A DNA stretch of 64,000 nucleotides from an uncultured Prevotella sp. (GTDB lineage: Bacteria; Bacteroidota; Bacteroidia; Bacteroidales; Bacteroidaceae), in the NCBI GenBank assembly GCA_905233245.1, contig CAJODK010000001.1, positions 1-64,000 of the forward strand, written 5' to 3'. Within the stretch, counting starts at the first letter, position 1; each line of letters starts with the position of its first letter. The notes beneath the pieces were generated by a model that saw only the letters and a list, made by a program, of their open reading frames with translations, was not told the origin of the DNA and ran no database searches. The translations under genes and the position numbers were made by a program. Shown here one piece after another: positions 60,796-64,000 of the stretch.

Positions 60796-63264
60796 ATGAG
60801 CGTTTTTGATAGAATGATGAGTTCGCAAGACTCTCCGCTGAGAATGTTTGCGGAGTTTGACGGCGATATAAATAAGGTATTCGAGATGGGCAAGGAGGGC
60901 GATATGCCCGTGCTTATTACTCGCAATATGGTCAATTTCCCAGGTGTACTGACCTCGGTGACCATAGCGCGTGATGCCACCAGACAGTTGGTGAAATACA
61001 TCGAGAAGCATCCGAAACAGCACTTTGCCATGTTCTGCCAGAAGGATATCAATATCGAGGAACCTTCGGCAGAAGACCTGTGCGAATATGGTGTCATAGC
61101 CCAGTTTCTCAAGGTTTTTGAGGTGCCAGGGCAGGCCAACCGCTATGCTTTCATAGCCCATGGACTGACACGTTGTAAGATAACAGAAGTACTGAAGGAA
61201 GAACCTTTCCTCAGGGCTCATGTGGTGCCAACGCCAGAGACATCGCCAAAAGAGGATAACTTGGAATATACTACGCTGGTCAGTGACCTGAGAAGCCGTG
61301 TCTTCGAACTGATAGAAAAGAGTGACTCTCTGCCCTTCGAACTGCAGATTTCGCTGCACGGCATCGATGATGCGGAGTTCTTCATCAATATGGTGGCTTA
61401 CCATATGCCACTGAAACTCAGTGAGAAGATGGAACTCCTCTCCTGTGACGACCTCATGGTGCGTGCATATAAGTTGCTGGAACTCGTCAATCAGGAGATA
61501 CAGTATGCTGACCTCAGGCTGGATATCCAGAACCGTACTCAGCATACCATCGACAACGAACAGAAGGAGTACTTCCTGCGCCATCAGCTCAAGACCATCA
61601 ACAAGGAACTGGGAGAGGAGAATACATCTCCGGAATTGGCCAAGATACTTGAAAAGTCGAAGAAAAAGAAGTGGTCGAAGGAAGTAAAGGAGAATTTTGA
61701 CAAGGAGGTGGAACGTCTGCGTCAGATGCATCCGCAGTCCAGCGATTACAATGTGCAACTCTCTTACGTTCAGCAGATAGTGGATTTGCCATGGGGCGAA
61801 TACACCGTGGACGACATGGATCTCAAGCGTGCAGAGAAGGTGCTCAATCGCGACCACTACGGTATGGAGAAGGTCAAGGAACGCATACTGGAGTATATCG
61901 CCGTGCTCAAACTGCGTGGTGACCTCAAGTCTCCTATTCTCTGTCTCTACGGCCCTCCGGGAGTGGGCAAGACGAGTCTGGGCAAGAGCATTGCAGATGC
62001 CCTGCGCAGAAAGTATGTCAGAGTGAGCCTCGGCGGTCTGCATGACGAAGCCGAGATACGTGGTCATCGCCGTACGTATGTCGGTGCTTTGCCTGGCAGA
62101 ATCATAAAGAATATCGAGAAGGCAGGCACGAGCAATCCGGTCTTTATCCTCGACGAGATAGACAAGGTGACGCAGAATACCAATCACGGTGACCCAGCCT
62201 CTGCGTTGCTGGAGGTGCTGGACCCCGAACAGAATACGGCTTTCCACGACAATTTCCTCGATATGGACTATGACCTGTCAAAGGTGATGTTCATCGCCAC
62301 TGCCAATGACCTCTCTACCATCCCAGCACCGCTGCGTGACCGTATGGAGATAATAGAGGTGAGCGGCTACACCACGGAGGAGAAGATAGAGATAGCCAAG
62401 CGCCATCTCGTGCCCAGAGAGAAGGAGAAGACGGGTTTCAAGTCGAATAAGAAACTGTCATTCAAGAAGGATGCCCTGGAGAAGATTATAGAGCGCTACA
62501 CGAGAGAGAGTGGTGTGAGACAGTTGGAGAAACAGATAAACAAATGTTTCCGCAAGATGGCCTTCTACCTTGCCCGTGACCTCTATACACCTTATGACAA
62601 GATAGGTAAGGAAAATCTTGAAGACCTGCTCGGCAAACCGCCATTCTATCGCGACATATACCAAGGCAATGACTATGCTGGCGTGGTGACAGGACTGGCA
62701 TGGACGAGCGTAGGCGGTGAGATACTCTTCATCGAGACCAGCCTGTCCAAGGGTAAGGGTGGCAAACTGACGCTAACGGGCAATCTGGGTGACGTGATGA
62801 AGGAGAGTGCCACTATCGCTCTGGAGTATGTCAAGGCACATGCTGACCTGTTGGGCATAGACTCCGAACTCTTCGAGAAGTGGAATATCCATATCCACGT
62901 GCCGGAGGGTGCTACGCCAAAGGACGGTCCTTCGGCAGGTATCACCATTGCCACCTCCATCGCTTCGGCTATCACACAGCGTAAGGTGCGCAAGAATGTG
63001 GCTATGACGGGTGAGATAACGCTCCGAGGAAAGGTGCTGCCTGTAGGTGGCATCAAGGAGAAGATTCTCGCTGCCAAGCGTGCCGGCATCACTGACATCA
63101 TGCTCTGCAACGCCAATAGGAAAGACATAGAGGAGATTCCGGAGGATTACCTCAAGGGGCTGACATTCCACTATGTGGAGTCTGTCTCTGATGTATGGAA
63201 CTTTGCACTTACCAAACAGATAGTAGATAATCCGAATAATGACCTTCGAGCTTCAATACACTGA
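60796..63264 (+). CDS. lon: ATP-dependent protease Lon
   Basis: The 822-residue cytoplasmic protease has a LON N-terminal domain (about 35-240), Walker [17 protein letters not shown], Walker [10 protein letters not shown], and the Ser-Lys proteolytic site in [15 protein letters not shown]. Length is normal. The sequence GTSNPVF and [16 protein letters not shown] are fully conserved. It overlaps tgt by 26 nt. Confidence 0.98.
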   Translation: MSVFDRMMSSQDSPLRMFAEFDGDINKVFEMGKEGDMPVLITRNMVNFPGVLTSVTIARDATRQLVKYIEKHPKQHFAMFCQKDINIEEPSAEDLCEYGVIAQFLKVFEVPGQANRYAFIAHGLTRCKITEVLKEEPFLRAHVVPTPETSPKEDNLEYTTLVSDLRSRVFELIEKSDSLPFELQISLHGIDDAEFFINMVAYHMPLKLSEKMELLSCDDLMVRAYKLLELVNQEIQYADLRLDIQNRTQHTIDNEQKEYFLRHQLKTINKELGEENTSPELAKILEKSKKKKWSKEVKENFDKEVERLRQMHPQSSDYNVQLSYVQQIVDLPWGEYTVDDMDLKRAEKVLNRDHYGMEKVKERILEYIAVLKLRGDLKSPILCLYGPPGVGKTSLGKSIADALRRKYVRVSLGGLHDEAEIRGHRRTYVGALPGRIIKNIEKAGTSNPVFILDEIDKVTQNTNHGDPASALLEVLDPEQNTAFHDNFLDMDYDLSKVMFIATANDLSTIPAPLRDRMEIIEVSGYTTEEKIEIAKRHLVPREKEKTGFKSNKKLSFKKDALEKIIERYTRESGVRQLEKQINKCFRKMAFYLARDLYTPYDKIGKENLEDLLGKPPFYRDIYQGNDYAGVVTGLAWTSVGGEILFIETSLSKGKGGKLTLTGNLGDVMKESATIALEYVKAHADLLGIDSELFEKWNIHIHVPEGATPKDGPSAGITIATSIASAITQRKVRKNVAMTGEITLRGKVLPVGGIKEKILAAKRAGITDIMLCNANRKDIEEIPEDYLKGLTFHYVESVSDVWNFALTKQIVDNPNNDLRASIH

Positions 63265-64000
63265 TGCCAATAGTTGGGCACGTGCAGGTAAGATAACCAC
63301 AGACCACGGTGAGATTCTGACGCCTATCTTTATGCCTGTCGGTACGGTGGGCAGTGTCAAGGCTGTGCACTTCGAGGAACTCCGGAAACAGGTGATGGCG
63401 CAGATAATACTGGGCAACACCTATCACCTCTATCTGCGTCCTGGACTTGACATACTGCGCAGGGCTGGCGGCTTGCATAAGTTTATTGGGTGGGAGAGAC
63501 CTATGCTGACTGATTCGGGCGGCTTTCAGGTCTTTTCGCTGGCAGGCATCCGCAAACTGACGGAAGAAGGTTGTGAGTTCAGGAGTCATATAGACGGTTC
63601 CAGGCATATCTTCACACCAGAGAATGTGATGGATACGGAGCGCATCATCGGTGCCGACATCATAATGGCGCTCGATGAGTGTCCTCCTGGCAAGAGCGAA
63701 TGGCAATACGCACGCAAGAGTCTCACGCTCACTCATCACTGGCTGGACCGTTGCATCAAGCGTTTCAATGAGACAGAGCCGCTCTACGGGCACCGTCAGA
63801 GCCTCTTCCCCATAGTGCAGGGATGTACCTTCAAGGACCTGCGTCAGGAGTCGGCCAGATACGTGGCTGACAAGGGTTGTGACGGCAATGCCATCGGCGG
63901 ACTTGCCGTAGGCGAGCCAACGGAGGTGATGTACGAGATGGTGGAAGTGGTCAATGAAATCCTGCCGAAAGATAAACCGCGCTATCTGATGGGTGTCGGC
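63239..64000 (+). CDS. tgt: queuine tRNA-ribosyltransferase (partial, runs off the window)
   Basis: The ATG at 63239 lies inside the lon 3' end. The 254 residues visible read [23 protein letters not shown], then TPIFMPVGTVGSVKA, LGNTYHLYLRPG, MLTDSGGFQVFSL with the active-site Asp, and IDGS.HIFTPE. The enzyme exchanges guanine for queuine at the tRNA wobble position. The 3' end with the zinc site lies beyond the window. Confidence 0.96.
   Translation, partial: MTFELQYTDANSWARAGKITTDHGEILTPIFMPVGTVGSVKAVHFEELRKQVMAQIILGNTYHLYLRPGLDILRRAGGLHKFIGWERPMLTDSGGFQVFSLAGIRKLTEEGCEFRSHIDGSRHIFTPENVMDTERIIGADIIMALDECPPGKSEWQYARKSLTLTHHWLDRCIKRFNETEPLYGHRQSLFPIVQGCTFKDLRQESARYVADKGCDGNAIGGLAVGEPTEVMYEMVEVVNEILPKDKPRYLMGVG

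Noticed and set aside
60715..62247. 510-codon frame opposite lon
   Set aside because: Antisense shadow of Lon; no motif, and overlapping a fully conserved gene.

Overview
The window is bacterial chromosome from a member of the Bacteroidales, most likely a Prevotella-type organism. Supporting signs are promoters of the Bacteroidetes type (TTTG, about 20 nt, TAnnTTTG) in front of many genes, weak or absent Shine-Dalgarno sequences, two NhaD antiporters, DUF3256, DUF4421 and DUF1015 proteins, a Wzc-like tyrosine kinase with a tyrosine-rich tail, and RNase Y behind ZapA. No rRNA, tRNA, CRISPR array or intact transposon was seen. Most of the window is dense core genome. Two AT-rich accessory patches stand out: about 1-7.5 kb and 46.6-49 kb.

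Layout. (1) 1-5.6 kb: an accessory operon with the end of a DUF2997-like protein, an NrdG-like radical SAM protein, two paralogous multi-pass membrane proteins separated by a duplication scar, a Ycf46-type AAA ATPase broken by a frameshift, a small unknown protein and a repeat lipoprotein. (2) 5.6-7.4 kb: a 23-bp tandem repeat array and promoter in front of a DUF4143 ATPase, then an orphan small gene whose 3' end runs into a dispersed palindrome. (3) 7.6-10.9 kb, minus strand: exbB, a membrane protein, exbD, exbD, thyA, folA, with an attenuator-like hairpin in the leader. (4) 11.1-15.3 kb, minus: serC, serA, DUF1015, yraN, DUF3256. (5) 15.4-20.5 kb, minus: wza-like, glmS, dapA, HD protein, menA. 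(6) 20.6-23.9 kb, minus: kdsC-like phosphatase, thioesterase, a sugar-kinase/RapZ fusion, a BASS transporter. (7) 24-26.6 kb: tandem pgk genes ending in a strong two-way terminator. (8) 26.6-29.5 kb, minus: a coiled-coil protein, zapA and rny, plus an unknown gene with its own promoter. (9) 29.6-34 kb: exopolysaccharide initiation (WbaP-like transferase, Wzc-like kinase, HAD protein). (10) 34-34.5 kb: an intergenic block with 21-nt-phased repeats and very strong hairpins. (11) 34.5-37.7 kb, minus: pepD, pyrK, pyrD. (12) 37.8-40.4 kb: OmpH/Skp-like protein, oxidoreductase, DUF4421. (13) 40.4-46.5 kb, minus: serS, NfnAB/GltD-like flavoprotein, nhaD, pfkA. (14) 46.5-49 kb: a YoeB-type toxin-antitoxin pair, a structured RNA candidate, a secreted protein, a possible transposase remnant and repeats. 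(15) 49-55.5 kb: a PHP phosphoesterase, two small unknown genes, a second nhaD, then rsfS, ftsH and cdsA; the first and last blocks share a perfect 55-bp promoter repeat. (16) 55.5-64 kb: acyl-CoA ligase (minus), ftsY, rimO, HU, an HU-membrane-LysM fusion, lon and the start of tgt.

The core genes cover folate/thymidylate, serine, pyrimidine, lysine and amino-sugar synthesis, glycolysis, envelope and polysaccharide assembly, and protein targeting and quality control. The most unusual material is the radical SAM/AAA/membrane-protein operon with its recombination scar and shared C-terminal tail, the HU-TM-LysM protein, the structured RNA with alternative pairings near 47.7 kb, and two intergenic arrays that keep the same 21-nt phasing although their filler sequence differs.
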